In this document: piece after piece, positions 44,801 through 54,700 of the stretch
How positions within the stretch are numbered: position 1 is the first letter of the stretch
Layout of the letters: every line of letters starts with the position of its first letter
NCBI GenBank assembly: GCA_034770075.1
Contig: CM068383.1
Coordinates: 11,683,778 to 11,747,777 of the forward strand
DNA from: Aralia elata
Lineage: Eukaryota > Streptophyta > Magnoliopsida > Apiales > Araliaceae
Direction: 5' to 3'
Length of the DNA stretch: 64,000 nt
The notes under the pieces: model-generated
Databases searched by the model: none
What the model was told of the DNA's origin: nothing
What the model saw: the letters and a program-made list of their open reading frames with translations, nothing else
Position numbers and translations under genes: made by a program

Positions 44801-46495
44801 CGGTGCTAAATCAATCACAAACTCGATTTCCCTATCTGGCGGTAATCCTGGTAAATCTTCAGGAAACACGTCCACGAAATCTCTAACCACTGGTTTCTCT
44901 TCCAACTTTGCACCTTCCTTTCGCATATCAACTATGTAGGCTAGATACCCTACACAGCCTTGCCTCAACATCTTTCTGGCCTGCATCATCGTCAGACAAC
45001 TCGCTTGTCTAGGCGATTTGCTACCATAAAATACAACCTTTGACGGAGTCATAAGGTTTATACACTTCTTTTGACAGTCAATTACTGCCCCATGATTAGT
45101 CAACCAATCCATACCCAATATAACGTCAAACTCCCCAAGTCGAATTGGGATCAAGTTTACCGTCGTTATCTGACCCTTAATATCTATTTGACAATCCTTG
45201 TGGATAAGTTTAACAGGAATTATTTCCCTATTCGCAATCTCTATGTTCATAGGGTAATCTAGTTCTTCCTGGGGTAATCCTAAGTTCTTAGCAAAATCAT
45301 CGGATATAAATGAGCAAGTAGCACCCGAGTCAAACAATACATAAGCATTAATATTATTGACTGGAATGATACCTGACACCACATCCTTTGACTGCACAGC
45401 GTCCTGCATCGTCATATTGAACGTTCGAGCGGTAGGTCGGTTGGGCTGTGTCGGTCCGGTGATAGTCAGATTACCTCCACCGCTGCTCCCTTTTCCTGCA
45501 CCAGCTCCTCCTGTAGCTGTTTTCTTAGGGCACTCTCTGGCAAAGTGATCCTTCGACCCGCAAATGAAACATGCTCCTTTCTTCGGATTAGGGCAATTTG
45601 GTGAAATATGACCCTCTTGTCCACAGTTGAAGCACACCCGCTTACCATTCAAACAAGCACCCATATGGCTCTTCCCACAGTTGCTGCACACCTCTATCTT
45701 CTTCTTCTGATTACCCTGCTGACTTCCCACAGAGTTACTATCATTCCACTTCCTTTTCTGATTACTGCCCCCATGGCTACCACTTGCTTTGTTTTCATTC
45801 TCATTCTTCTTTTTCTTCTGCTCCTGGTTGTACTTTGACAGAGCATCACTGCCTCCTTCAGCGATAATTGCCTTTTCTAGCACTGCCGCAAATGAACTTA
45901 GTTGAAACAACGAAACTCTACTATATAACCAGGGTTTCAGTCCCTGCTCAAATCTCCTAGCCTTCCGCTCATCCGTGTTAACCTGATATGGCGCAAACCT
46001 TGCCAGCTCATTGAACTTTGCAGCATATTCAGGTACCGTCATAGTACCTTGCTTCAGCTCTAGGAACTGCACTTCCATCTGGTTCTGCGCGCTTACTGGG
46101 AAGTATGTCTCGAAAAATATTTCTTTAAACCGCTCCCACGGTATTATACCCTGACCACCACGAGTTTTGTTTGCCTGCCACCAGTAGCTGGCTTCTGATT
46201 TCAGCATGAATGTCGCAAATGCCGTTTTCTGGTCTTCACCGACTCTGGCGACATCGAACACTTTCTCCATCTCCATGATCCATGTTTGAGCTTCAATCGG
46301 ATTCATGGAGCCCTGAAATTCTGGAGGTCCGACAGCCTTGAAGTCTTTGAAGGTCGTGGCCTGCGCTTGGGGTTGGTTCGCAAAGGCTCCCGTTAACAAA
46401 TTTACCAACTGCTGCATGGGATTAGCGTTGGCTTCTTCGTTGTTAGTAGATCCCTCGGGGGTCTGTTGACGTGTTGGTTGTCTTCTTGGAGGCAT
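41855..46495 (-). CDS. gag-pol: Gag-pol polyprotein of chromovirus B
   Basis: One open frame encodes all proteins for packaging, reverse transcription and integration. I prefer the start MPPRRQPTRQQ at 46495, which follows TTAACAGTAAA as in element A; the frame is open 13 codons further upstream. Counting from that upstream codon: gag domain about 65-225, zinc knuckles 283-335 (including CFNCGQEGHISPNC and CFICGSKDHFAREC), protease D402-S-G, RT 590-770 with IDD at 735-737, and RNase H 875-990 (D883, E920, D945, D988). The integrase zinc site is 1097-1137, catalytic D1167, D1228 and E1264 show exact DD35E spacing, and the chromodomain is about 1447-1511. All catalytic residues are present. Residues 1293-1309 are out of register with relatives because of two compensating indels, so integrase may be impaired. 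The last ~45 residues read through the PPT region. Confidence 0.95.
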   Translation of the reverse strand: MPPRRQPTRQQTPEGSTNNEEANANPMQQLVNLLTGAFANQPQAQATTFKDFKAVGPPEFQGSMNPIEAQTWIMEMEKVFDVARVGEDQKTAFATFMLKSEASYWWQANKTRGGQGIIPWERFKEIFFETYFPVSAQNQMEVQFLELKQGTMTVPEYAAKFNELARFAPYQVNTDERKARRFEQGLKPWLYSRVSLFQLSSFAAVLEKAIIAEGGSDALSKYNQEQKKKKNENENKASGSHGGSNQKRKWNDSNSVGSQQGNQKKKIEVCSNCGKSHMGACLNGKRVCFNCGQEGHISPNCPNPKKGACFICGSKDHFARECPKKTATGGAGAGKGSSGGGNLTITGPTQPNRPTARTFNMTMQDAVQSKDVVSGIIPVNNINAYVLFDSGATCSFISDDFAKNLGLPQEELDYPMNIEIANREIIPVKLIHKDCQIDIKGQITTVNLIPIRLGEFDVILGMDWLTNHGAVIDCQKKCINLMTPSKVVFYGSKSPRQASCLTMMQARKMLRQGCVGYLAYIVDMRKEGAKLEEKPVVRDFVDVFPEDLPGLPPDREIEFVIDLAPGTAPISKAPYRMAPVELKELMAQLQELLDKKYIQPSVSPWGAPVLFVKKKDGSMRLCIDYRELNKVTIKNKYPLPRIDDLFDQLKGARYFSKIDLRSGYHQLKVRQEDIPKTAFRTRYGHYEFLVMSFGLTNAPAAFMDLMNRVFKPFLDKFVVVFIDDILVYSKTQEEHVEHLRVTLEALRKEKLYAKFSKCEFWLERVQFLGHVIDKDGISVDPSKVEAVINWDQPKTPSEVRSFLGLAGYYRRFIQDFSRIATLLTNLTRKSVKFVWTEKCEESFQELKKRLSSAPVLSLPDDTGNFVVYSDASHKGLGCVLMQNGKVIAYASRQLKDYEKGYPTHDLELAAVVFALKIWRHYLYGEKCEIYTDHKSLKYIFTQKDLNMRQRRWIELIKDYDCEILYHPGKANVVADALSRKGREKLFLLTAQEKLVEEMAKLELEVKNQMTSTEKLFQIETQPTLVEKVKEAQLKDEECAEIRKRLLEGEKLKYKVDTEGLLRFEGRIWVPAELKIREEILTEAHSSRFSVHPGSTKMYQDLRQHFWWPNMKREVAECVAKCLTCQRVKAEHQRPSGLLQPLEIPEWKWEHITMDFVVGLPATQKGYDAIWVIVDRLTKSAHFLPIKVRFTLDQLAKLYIKEIISRHGVPVSIVSDRDPRFTSKFWRSLQTCLGTQLRMSTAYHPQTDGQSERTIQTLEDMLRACVMDFKGNWDDHLPLVRIFLQQQSSRQYRHATPNEALYGRKCRTPLCWDEVGERRLLGPELVQQTAEIVQIIRARLIAAQDRQKKYADQHRQNREFEVGSFVFLKVSPWKGKIRFGKKGKLSPRFIGPFEVLKRVGEVAYAVALPPELGHIHNVFHISVLRPYKSDYKHVIEYEPIQFEQDLSYTEVPIQIVDRKEQVLRSKVIPSVKVIWRNHNAEEATWELEEQMMQNYPQLFVYLYILRFWGQNLCKGGGECNGRFNCVVILGDRILLRRERCNECNFYD
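41877..41990 (-). other. Duplicated PPT/LTR-start module of element B
   Basis: On the minus strand a module 'GATTCTGGGGACAGAATC ... PPT ... TGTAACG' occurs twice in tandem. The inner copy has a G-rich PPT followed by TGTAACG at about 41939-41945. The outer copy has AAGGAGGGAAAGA followed by the true LTR start at 41881. About 20 bp of other sequence separate them. The gag-pol frame runs through both. Confidence 0.8.
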
Positions 46496-46790
46496 TTTAC
46501 TGTTAAGAATTCTCGTTATTAAACTATTGCTCAATTACTCAAACATTTAAGTCTTAACTTAAACATTTATGAACAACACTTAAATACATAACACATCTGA
46601 TAAACTTTCACATTTTATTCATTAACTGCTTAAAAACATAATAGAGATAACATCGTAGTTATTTACATCAAATCATCTATCCTGAAATCACAAAGTTCCA
46701 GGATTACATCATTATTCTATCCCATTAAATAAACTGGGATTAATCAACTTATTAACTCATAAATTTCATAATAACATAACTAATCATAAT

Positions 46791-47624
46791 CTATGATGAC
46801 ATCCCACGACGTACAGCTTCCTGGCGTTCCTGCTCCATAATGCGTGTCATCATCCTACGATCCATCACATCTGGATGACGATTAGCTCGATATTGAGCTC
46901 TGTCTATGGTAGTATGAAAAATATACTCCATCTCATCAATCTTGGCCTTCTTTGACCGCATTTCACACTCAACACGATCTGCACGATCAGCCTCCCTCAG
47001 CCAAGCTGTCTCCGCTCTCGCCCGCTTAGCTGACTCCTCTTTCAACTCATCTCGTACAATCTCAATCCTGGCTATCAACTGTCCGCGTCGATACTCAGAC
47101 TGTGCTAGCCTCTGCTCAGCCTCTGCAAGACGTGAAGAAAGGTCTTGGATCTCAGCATCCTTCTGCTCTAGAGTGGTTTGACGTTCTGCAGCCTGTTCCT
47201 CTAACTCCTCCTTATCACTCTCTACATGAACCAACTTCCACTCCACGTCTCCAAGACGTATGTCTAGCTCCACAATCTCACTGCTCTTCTGCTCCAAATC
47301 AGACTGTCGCTCCGCCAGCTGCCTCTCTAACTCCTCCACTCTGTCCTGCAACTCTATGTTGCGATCATACACCTGCTCGTACATCTGAACACCCAAAGTA
47401 GATAATGATATCCCCTCAGGGTCTTCCTCCTCCTCCTCAACCTCTTCAGGGTCCTCCTCAGGATCCTCCTCAGGGTCCTCCTCAGGATCAGTCTCAGGCT
47501 CATACTCGTGACCTGTAACTGTAACCAATGGAGATAGCTCCCTCTGCACTAGCTGCTCATGAACCACGTGAATATCTCGGGGCTCCTCCTCCCTAGTCTG
47601 GCTGGGCTCTCCTCTATCAGTCAT
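46791..47624 (-). CDS. ORF0 of chromovirus B: acidic coiled-coil protein upstream of gag
   Basis: This is an intact 277-codon frame between PBS and gag. Its ATG directly follows TTGTTGTCAGG, a good acceptor-like sequence. Residues ~17-25 read PRDIHVVHEQL as in element A. Residues ~45-75 are almost all Asp, Glu and Pro (DPEEDPEEDPEED). Residues ~85-225 are a predicted coiled coil with an internal duplication: AERQSDLEQKSSEIVEL is repeated as AERQTTLEQKDAEIQDL about 42 residues later. The C-terminus is basic, ending RRGMSS. I recognise no enzyme motif, signal peptide or membrane segment. Conservation of place and plan with element A argues for a gene of the element, perhaps structural or regulatory; that role is a guess. 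Confidence 0.8.
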   Translation of the reverse strand: MTDRGEPSQTREEEPRDIHVVHEQLVQRELSPLVTVTGHEYEPETDPEEDPEEDPEEDPEEVEEEEEDPEGISLSTLGVQMYEQVYDRNIELQDRVEELERQLAERQSDLEQKSSEIVELDIRLGDVEWKLVHVESDKEELEEQAAERQTTLEQKDAEIQDLSSRLAEAEQRLAQSEYRRGQLIARIEIVRDELKEESAKRARAETAWLREADRADRVECEMRSKKAKIDEMEYIFHTTIDRAQYRANRHPDVMDRRMMTRIMEQERQEAVRRGMSS

Positions 47625-47855
47625 CCTGACAACAAAGTTTTAAGTTTTAATTACTAATCGATAATACTCGATAGTACTCGCGAGCACATAAGTTTATTAT
47701 CAAATAAGCACATAGCACATAATCATTTTGTTGTCTTTTATGAATTTCCGTAATTCATTCCTTAGAACTCGATAAGAGTTTATCACCACTATATTCTCTA
47801 TCTTCTAAAAGGCTACTACCCTAAGGTTTTCCCCACCTAAAGGTTCATAACCTAC

Positions 47856-47871
47856 AGCTCTGATACCAACC
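47856..47871 (-). other. Element B primer-binding site
   Basis: The minus strand reads TTGGTATCAGAGCTG directly after the 5' LTR; TGGTATCAGAGC matches the initiator tRNA-Met complement. Confidence 0.9.
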
Positions 47872-50679
47872 TGTGACACCCCCAAATCTGGGTACTTAAT
47901 TTTCCCCTGATTTGGTGTTCACTATCCCATTCATTCACATCTAACTACCCATAATTAAGCAATTAAAATAAACTTAATTAATCATCTCCCAAACCGGGTT
48001 ACATCAATAATTAAAATCCCAGGTCACCACAACCTTAATACATCAAATGCGGAATATATAAAAAAAAATCTAAAACAAGTCTGGTACAAACGTTCATCAA
48101 TTAATTAATAAATCTAGAACTATTTCTGCATCTTGCCCTTGCCCTTACTGGTGGACGGCTCGTCCTGCTTCTCGGGCTTAGCTGAAATATTTAATGCAAG
48201 AGTGAGCAAACAATTGCCCACAAGAATGATAACAATAACTTTTAATCGAAATAGAGTTCAAATGAGAAGCAATGATTTTTTTTGAAGTTAATCAATAAGT
48301 AATCAAAGTTTGAATATATCTGAGGGTCTCAAGACCTCGAACTATGTCCTAGGTTAACAAGTATATTTTTTTACCGTAACCTTTAACAGTCTTAAAGACT
48401 ATAAATGGACCTTCATCTCGTACTCAGGGGGATCAGCCCTTTGTACAATGTATTGTGCACAAACATTTTAACGCTAAGCGTAATAATCCCCTATTTTAGG
48501 GTTGTTCATCTCAGTTTATAATAAGAGTCCGTACCAAAAAAAAACTTGGCTTGGAACAAGTTTAGATAATCTAAGTTTTTGAAACGCTGATCAACTAAGG
48601 ACTAGCTGAATCAATAATGGTTTGCTAGTCTAGTTCTTTAGTAAAGTTTGTATTCGAAGTTTGAATGATAATCAAAGACTGAATAAATAATATCTGAAAC
48701 AAAATATAATTACTCAACATGATATCAGCCTTGCTTGAATAACAATAAGCTAAGGTTAATTAATTCACTCAAAGGAAGTAAACTTGTTGAAATAATAACA
48801 AGCTTAAGAAATAGAAAACTTGCTATAATAATTTAACAAGTTTAAAGAAAGAAAACTTGCTCAACGTAAAAGTAATAAGTTGAGATAAGGAAACTTGCCT
48901 CAAGCGTAGATTACAAATTAAATAATTCACGATCCTTAAATCAACCTATACAATTAATTATAAGATGGTAACATAAATTAGTTACAAAATTTATAATCAC
49001 TTTAGGTTCCTTTTACCTAATTATAGTATCTCATTTAGCATACTTTAGACAACAAATGCTAAGTAGCAACCATCTTGGTAGTACATTAGTCACATTAATA
49101 TAAGTTTAATTATGCATCATAATTTCCCAGAAAAGAAAATAATAAATTAAATTTTTTTTTTTTAAACAGTAGCGTTTCTCGCCGGGGCGAGAAAAAGCTT
49201 AACAATTTCGTCGCCGGGGCGACTCTGTCGCTGGGGCGACTCTGTCGCTGGGGCGAAGAAACCAGTTCATTTCTATCGCCGGGGCGATAGACTTGACTGT
49301 CGTCTTCCCCAGCTCGCGAACCAGTGAAAACTTAGGCCAAATTTGGCCAAAATTTTCCGAATTCTACCATCCAGAAAACAAATTAGATATACCCAAACAC
49401 CATATATGATATAAAACATTTACCCAACATGTTTCTAACTAATCTAAGCATTATAAAACACATAATCAATCAATTTAAAACCAAAAATTCACTGTTTTAT
49501 AAAATAACCATGTTTTTGCCATTTTCATAAAACAAAACTCTGTAAATTCATTTTTCAATCAATTGAACCCATTCTTCTTGCATTATTCATGTTTTTCATC
49601 AAATAATCATAAACAATTATCAATTTACCGATTAATAACCAATTAGAGCATCAATTTTCATACATATATACAATTCATAAAGTAAACTCTGTAAAAACTA
49701 GAAACTCAATTCTAAAGCATGTTTTCGTGGATTAATACCTCTAAATTAATTGTTAATCATCATATAATCATCTAACACATGATTATTACCAATTACAACA
49801 ACTATAATCAAATAGTTCATATATTCTAACAATTGAATTTACATACAGTAACTAAAACTATATACAGAAGAATAAAACCAAAAGGAAAAAGAAATTATAC
49901 CTTCAATTACTTTAGGAACTTGATGAATTCTTTTAAAATTACAAGTTCTTTCTCAATTCTTTCTTCTCAATTCTCAAATTCTCAAACTCTGCTCTCTCTT
50001 TTTTCTCAAACTCTGATGTTCTTCTTTCTTTTCTTTTTCTCTCTGTTCTTCTCTTTTCTTTTACAACAGACGCAACTTAAAAATAAACTGATAGAATTAA
50101 GAAAATAAAAACTGACAATTAAATCAAATAATAACGTAAAAATCTAATTTAATTCATCAGTTATAAAATTCAAAAGCCATAAGGCTATGTTTGGCAATTA
50201 CAATTAAGGATAACCTATTATTCTTATGTCTTGTTTGGTAAAACACAATTAAAATAACCCATTATTTCCAAACAAAGATCATAAGACCTTGTTTGGTAAA
50301 ACTAAATTAAAACTCCTTTCATTTATTTTAATAAACCAATATAACATATAGTTTAAAATGTCACACATTTAATTCAATTGAACTTATTATTAAATAAATT
50401 CAATTAAATATAATTAACTCAAATAATAATTTCATTTAACAAATAACAATAATACCAAATAAATTCTCTTATTCAAATAAATTATTTATTCAAATAAACC
50501 TTTTCATCATCTAATTTAATCATTAAATTAAATTAGAATAAACATAACAAATCACATTTAAATAATATTTAACATTATTAAATTCAACAAATACCCACAT
50601 TAAACTCAATAAATTAATAAAAATATTTATATAACTCAATAAATATTTTTATTCAATCATAAAAATTGCATTCGTTACA
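47872..50679 (-). repeat. Element B 5' LTR
   Basis: This 2,808-bp LTR is almost identical to 39084-41881. The 10-bp difference comes from an extra GC hairpin unit and single-base indels. Reading the minus strand: a GA-rich leader (about 50060-49915), predicted donor TTGAAG|GTATAA at 49900, GC hairpins 49290-49174, hairpin box 48223-48196, predicted acceptor ATTTCAG at 48182, then a short basic K-G-K coding stretch ending before 48120. Confidence 0.95.
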
Positions 50680-50767
50680 GGTAGTATGGAGGAACCACAA
50701 CACCGAAGAAGCGACGTGGGAACTCGAAGATAAGATGAAGAAGAATTATCCCCATCTTTTTGTTTAA
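50680..50767 (+). pseudogene. pol: Element A pol C-terminus (chromodomain end)
   Basis: After element B the frame resumes as VVWRNHNTEEATWELEDKMK and ends NYPHLFV-stop. It matches the chromodomain tail of element B (VIWRNHNAEEATWELEEQMM). Confidence 0.9.
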
Positions 50768-50798
50768 CCTTATGTCGTAATTCTGGGGACAAAATTCT

Positions 50799-50813
50799 TA
50801 TAAGGGGGGAGGA
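50799..50813 (+). other. Element A polypurine tract
   Basis: TATAAGGGGGGAGGA precedes the LTR start TGTAACTACCGCGG, after the usual GGGGACAAAATTCT. Confidence 0.85.
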
Positions 50814-51455
50814 TGTAACTACCGCGGATCACGCGTAGCTTTGTAATTTGAGCTTATGAATTTTATTGAATAAATTGAACTTTGATTAATATTATTCCGT
50901 GTTATGTGTTTGAATATTTTATTACTACATATGACATGTATGTGATAATTTTTGAGTGTTGTTATTTCATGGTATTGATTAAATCATTTAGAAAAATAGC
51001 GCTCAAGCGCTATTTATGCAAAGACGCCTTTTTCGATTTTATGACTTTTAATAATTTCGTCAAAGCGTTAATGAGAGGGGTTAATAATCCAAGTGTGGGA
51101 TTTTATTTGAGCCCAATTGAATTTTTTATTAGAAGTCTAATTGCATTGGTGATTTGAAGCCCAATAAATTTTGAATAGTGGCCTAAATAGTAGCCCAAGA
51201 CCCACGGGTCGAGTCTATGACCCAAATCCAAACCCATGACCCATGATCCATGACCCATTGGGACATGAGGAGAGGGAAATCTACAGGTGGGTTTGAGAGG
51301 GAGAGAGAAAACGCATGCGGGAGAAAGGAGGAAAGGAAGAGGAAGTCACCGACTAAAGCCTTGGTTAAAAACATTTCAACATTTGGCAGAGAGAAAGGAG
51401 AGACCAAGAGTGTGGGAGAAGGGAAAGGGAGTACCCCATGCCAAACATTCGCCTG

Positions 51456-51531
51456 GGAGAGCCAAAGCTCTCCTAACCAAGACATGGGGGGCGGTGGTTG
51501 CTTGCACGCTCAGCTCATTCAAGAGCTGAGC
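51456..51531 (+). other. Two perfect hairpins in the A LTR leader
   Basis: GGAGAGC pairs with GCTCTCC around a CAAA loop (51456-51473). GCTCAGCTC pairs with GAGCTGAGC around ATTCAA (51508-51531). Both lie upstream of the GA-rich leader and predicted donor, so they may fall in the 5' end of the transcript. Confidence 0.75.
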
Positions 51532-51788
51532 TTCTTCTTTCAGTAAATACCTTCATTGCATAGCCTTTCTTCCTTTAATTTCTCCAAGCAAGAACCAAAG
51601 AATATACACAGAAGTTAGAGAGAGAAAATAGAGAGAGAGAGAGAGAGAGACGGGTGAGAGGAGAAGAAGAAGAAGAAGGAGAAGGAGAAGAAGAAGAAGG
51701 AAGATAGCAGCTGTAACAATCGCCCAAACATTAAGAAGAAAACTACAAGAGGTGAGTAATGGAACCTAGCTCATCTCCTTCATTTTAT

Positions 51789-54700
51789 TGTAACAACTCG
51801 GATTTTTCTAGAAGGATATTTATAATAAAAATTTAATAAATAAAATTCTTATTACGAAATTTAGATGGTTGAATGTAAAATATACATGTGTTATGTATAT
51901 ATTTACGTGAGTTATGTGATAAATAAATAAATATATGTGTATTATATATTTATTATAGATTAAGCGATGAGATGAGGTTTAATAGTTAGTCAAAGCTAAT
52001 TAATTTAATTAGTATGGGCTAACTGACGAAGTGTATAATTGTATATGAGGAAGAATGTAACGATCACGAATCGAGAGCACTCTTGTAATTTGGGTTTATT
52101 AATATTATGGAATATATTAAATTTTTATTTTTATATGATGTGCTTTAAGGTTATTTTATAACCTGGATGATGTGAATGTATGAATTTTATGTGTTGTGTC
52201 TCGTAGGAGTGAATAAACTGATTTCGCAAAAATCGTAAAAATCACTATTCACTGGGCACGTTTTCCGAGGCACTATTCGTGGGCACTATTCCCGCCCAAA
52301 TATTTTTACGTCCTTTTTGGTTCCTATTAATTTCGTTAAGATGTGTACGTGAAGAAATAATTTTTTCAAGCGTCATAAATTTTATTTAAGCCCGAACGAG
52401 ATTTATTTCGTATCCCAAATGTATTATATGGGTATTCTGAATAAATGGAAAAACCTCATAATAATTATTTTTACGCGTCCCAATATTTTAGGGGAGTTCC
52501 CATTTTAATTTTGGGTAGAGTTATTGACCAAATTTGGTACAAAAATGGGAGTATTCGGGTATATTTTTGGGTATATTCGGTGCAAGTGGGAAGGCATTTA
52601 AGCCTTGGACCAATAGAATTGTGCCAAGTGTGTGAGCTGGCCATTGAGAAGTTTTCAGGAGGAATGAGCCGACATTATGTTGGTTATTACACTACACAAT
52701 GCATAGGATTTCCAAGTATGGCAAACATCCGCCTCGGATGATTAACTCCCACAACCTCCGAAGACTTCATTCCCCCAAAACAATTCTCTCTTGCTCATTC
52801 ATATTCCAAGTTGGTTCTGCAAAATTAACAGAGAAGGTAGAGAGAATAGAGAGTTCTAGAGAGAGAGAGAGGAATATAGAGAGAGAAAGAGAGAAAATTT
52901 GAAGAAGAAGAAGAAGAAAGCTTGTCGGAGGAAGAAGAGAAGAAGAAGAAGGAGTGCGGGAGCTAGAGGGAGGAGAGGAAGAGTTCTTGGTAGATTGTGT
53001 GACTCCATTGTGGCAAGAGCTAGAGGTAATCAAGCCTCAATCCTCTTCCTCTCCATTGTTTTTCATTTTTGGTGTTCTTGAGCTCAAACCGTGGGTTTGA
53101 GCTTTTCTTGTAAATTTGTTGTTAATGTTGGTTGTGGTTGCTTAATATGGTTTCCAAAACACTCTGTAACCCGTTAATACCCTTAAAGAGAAACAAAAAC
53201 GAAGAGAAATCCGAACCTTGGCTTAAAGGATGAAACATTAGACATTTTTGGACAAATGGACCTTCGGACGATTTTTAGAGGACTATAATGTTGTGTTTCT
53301 GTGCTGGTTGTGTTTAATTGATGTGTTGAGGTTATACTTCCACGTGTTATCTTCATAACCCAGTTGGAAGGGAGTTAAAAGGAGTTAGAACGAGTTTGTA
53401 GTGGTCATTTTGGTGAAGAACACCAAGAACTCGTAAAACAGAGCACTAGTTTGTACTTTGATCAAACATTTGGACTTGTTAATATTTATGGGTGCTTCTG
53501 AATTTTTGATATGTTGTAGCCCCATAAGTTAGGATTCCATAGAATCCGAAATGGACCAATTTGAACGTGTATAGAAGAAGTTATGGAGATCGGAGTGGGA
53601 AGAGGTCGGATTTTCGCGTCTGGCGATTTCTGCATATTCTGGACTGCATGAATGGCGCAGCTGCGCCATTCATAAGGCCAATTTGGGTGCAGCTGCGCCG
53701 GACACGTGTCAGGTGCAGACGTGCCCGAGTGGACTGTTTTGACCTCCTGTAGTAAAATAGGCATAACTTTCTCATCCAAACTCGGATTGAGGTGATTCAA
53801 GATGATTCAGAAAGATGAAGAGTATACCTACAACTTTCGTTCTTTAAGTTTTTCGATTTGAGGTCTGTATCATGGCCTAAAGTAGCCATTTATAGGACTG
53901 ATGCGTAATTGGGGTCAATCGGAGGGCATCGGGCACGCGCATTTGCACACGTAATGCCCCCCAACCCTGTAAAGTGATGTTCTAACTTTCATAACATGAT
54001 TATTATGTATTATAATGATACTTAACATTAATCATTGATGAATTAGATAAGTGTATGAGCATACTAAGCTTGTGTGAAGGAGACGAATTAGGCACGTGAC
54101 GTATAAATGTCGAAACGTCGCGTAAAGTGTTAGCGCACTTAAAAAGTGTTTCAAGTCTAATGAAACGAATATTATAAGTCATGGAATGGGGTTGTTATAA
54201 ACCAATAAGTATGTTTGATGATGAGGGTCGTAACGTTTCCAACGACGCGACGCCGAGAGATGTTGGACTTAATCGCATTTATTAATTTATAAAACGCGAA
54301 CAATATGAAATGAAAGTTATTATTTCAGTATGTAAACCAATATGAAGTCTATATTTGGCTAATTGGTATATTTTTATAAATGATATTGTGTAGGCTATTT
54401 GAAGAGCATTATAGCGTAAGTTGTAAGCAGCGTATAAGGCAAGTTTCCTAACTTACTTAATATTTATATTTGAGCAAGTTTTCTAACTTCATATGATAAT
54501 TTTCTTATGAAGGCTATGTGATGTAAAGTTCAAGTTACGAAATGTCTATATATATTTTGTGGATGCTAAACGTGTGCAATTTTTTTAATAATTGTATTAG
54601 ATGTTCAAGTTTGCTAAATTGCAAAGGTATGTATATTTTGATGTTTGAATTTCATCAGATACGTGAAATTCCTAAGATGACATGTGATGAGCTTTTTCAT

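Larger units (their letters stand above)
39084..50679 (-). mobile_element. Tekay/Del-type chromovirus B, young and nearly intact
   Basis: This 11.6-kb element is inserted in A's pol. It has LTRs 39084-41881 and 47872-50679, a PBS, ORF0, an open gag-pol and a PPT. Ends are TGTAACG...GTCACA (minus sense). The target duplication is GGTAC/GGTAG (39079-39083 and 50680-50684); comparison with the pol reading frame shows the left copy is the mutated one. Integrase after RNase H plus a C-terminal chromodomain place it among chromoviruses. By eye the LTRs differ by only a few substitutions and small indels, so insertion was recent. Confidence 0.95.

Noticed and set aside
52445..52741. 98-codon frame in element D
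   Set aside because: It lies in the untranslated leader part of an LTR, has no counterpart frame in the related A LTR, and shows no domain.
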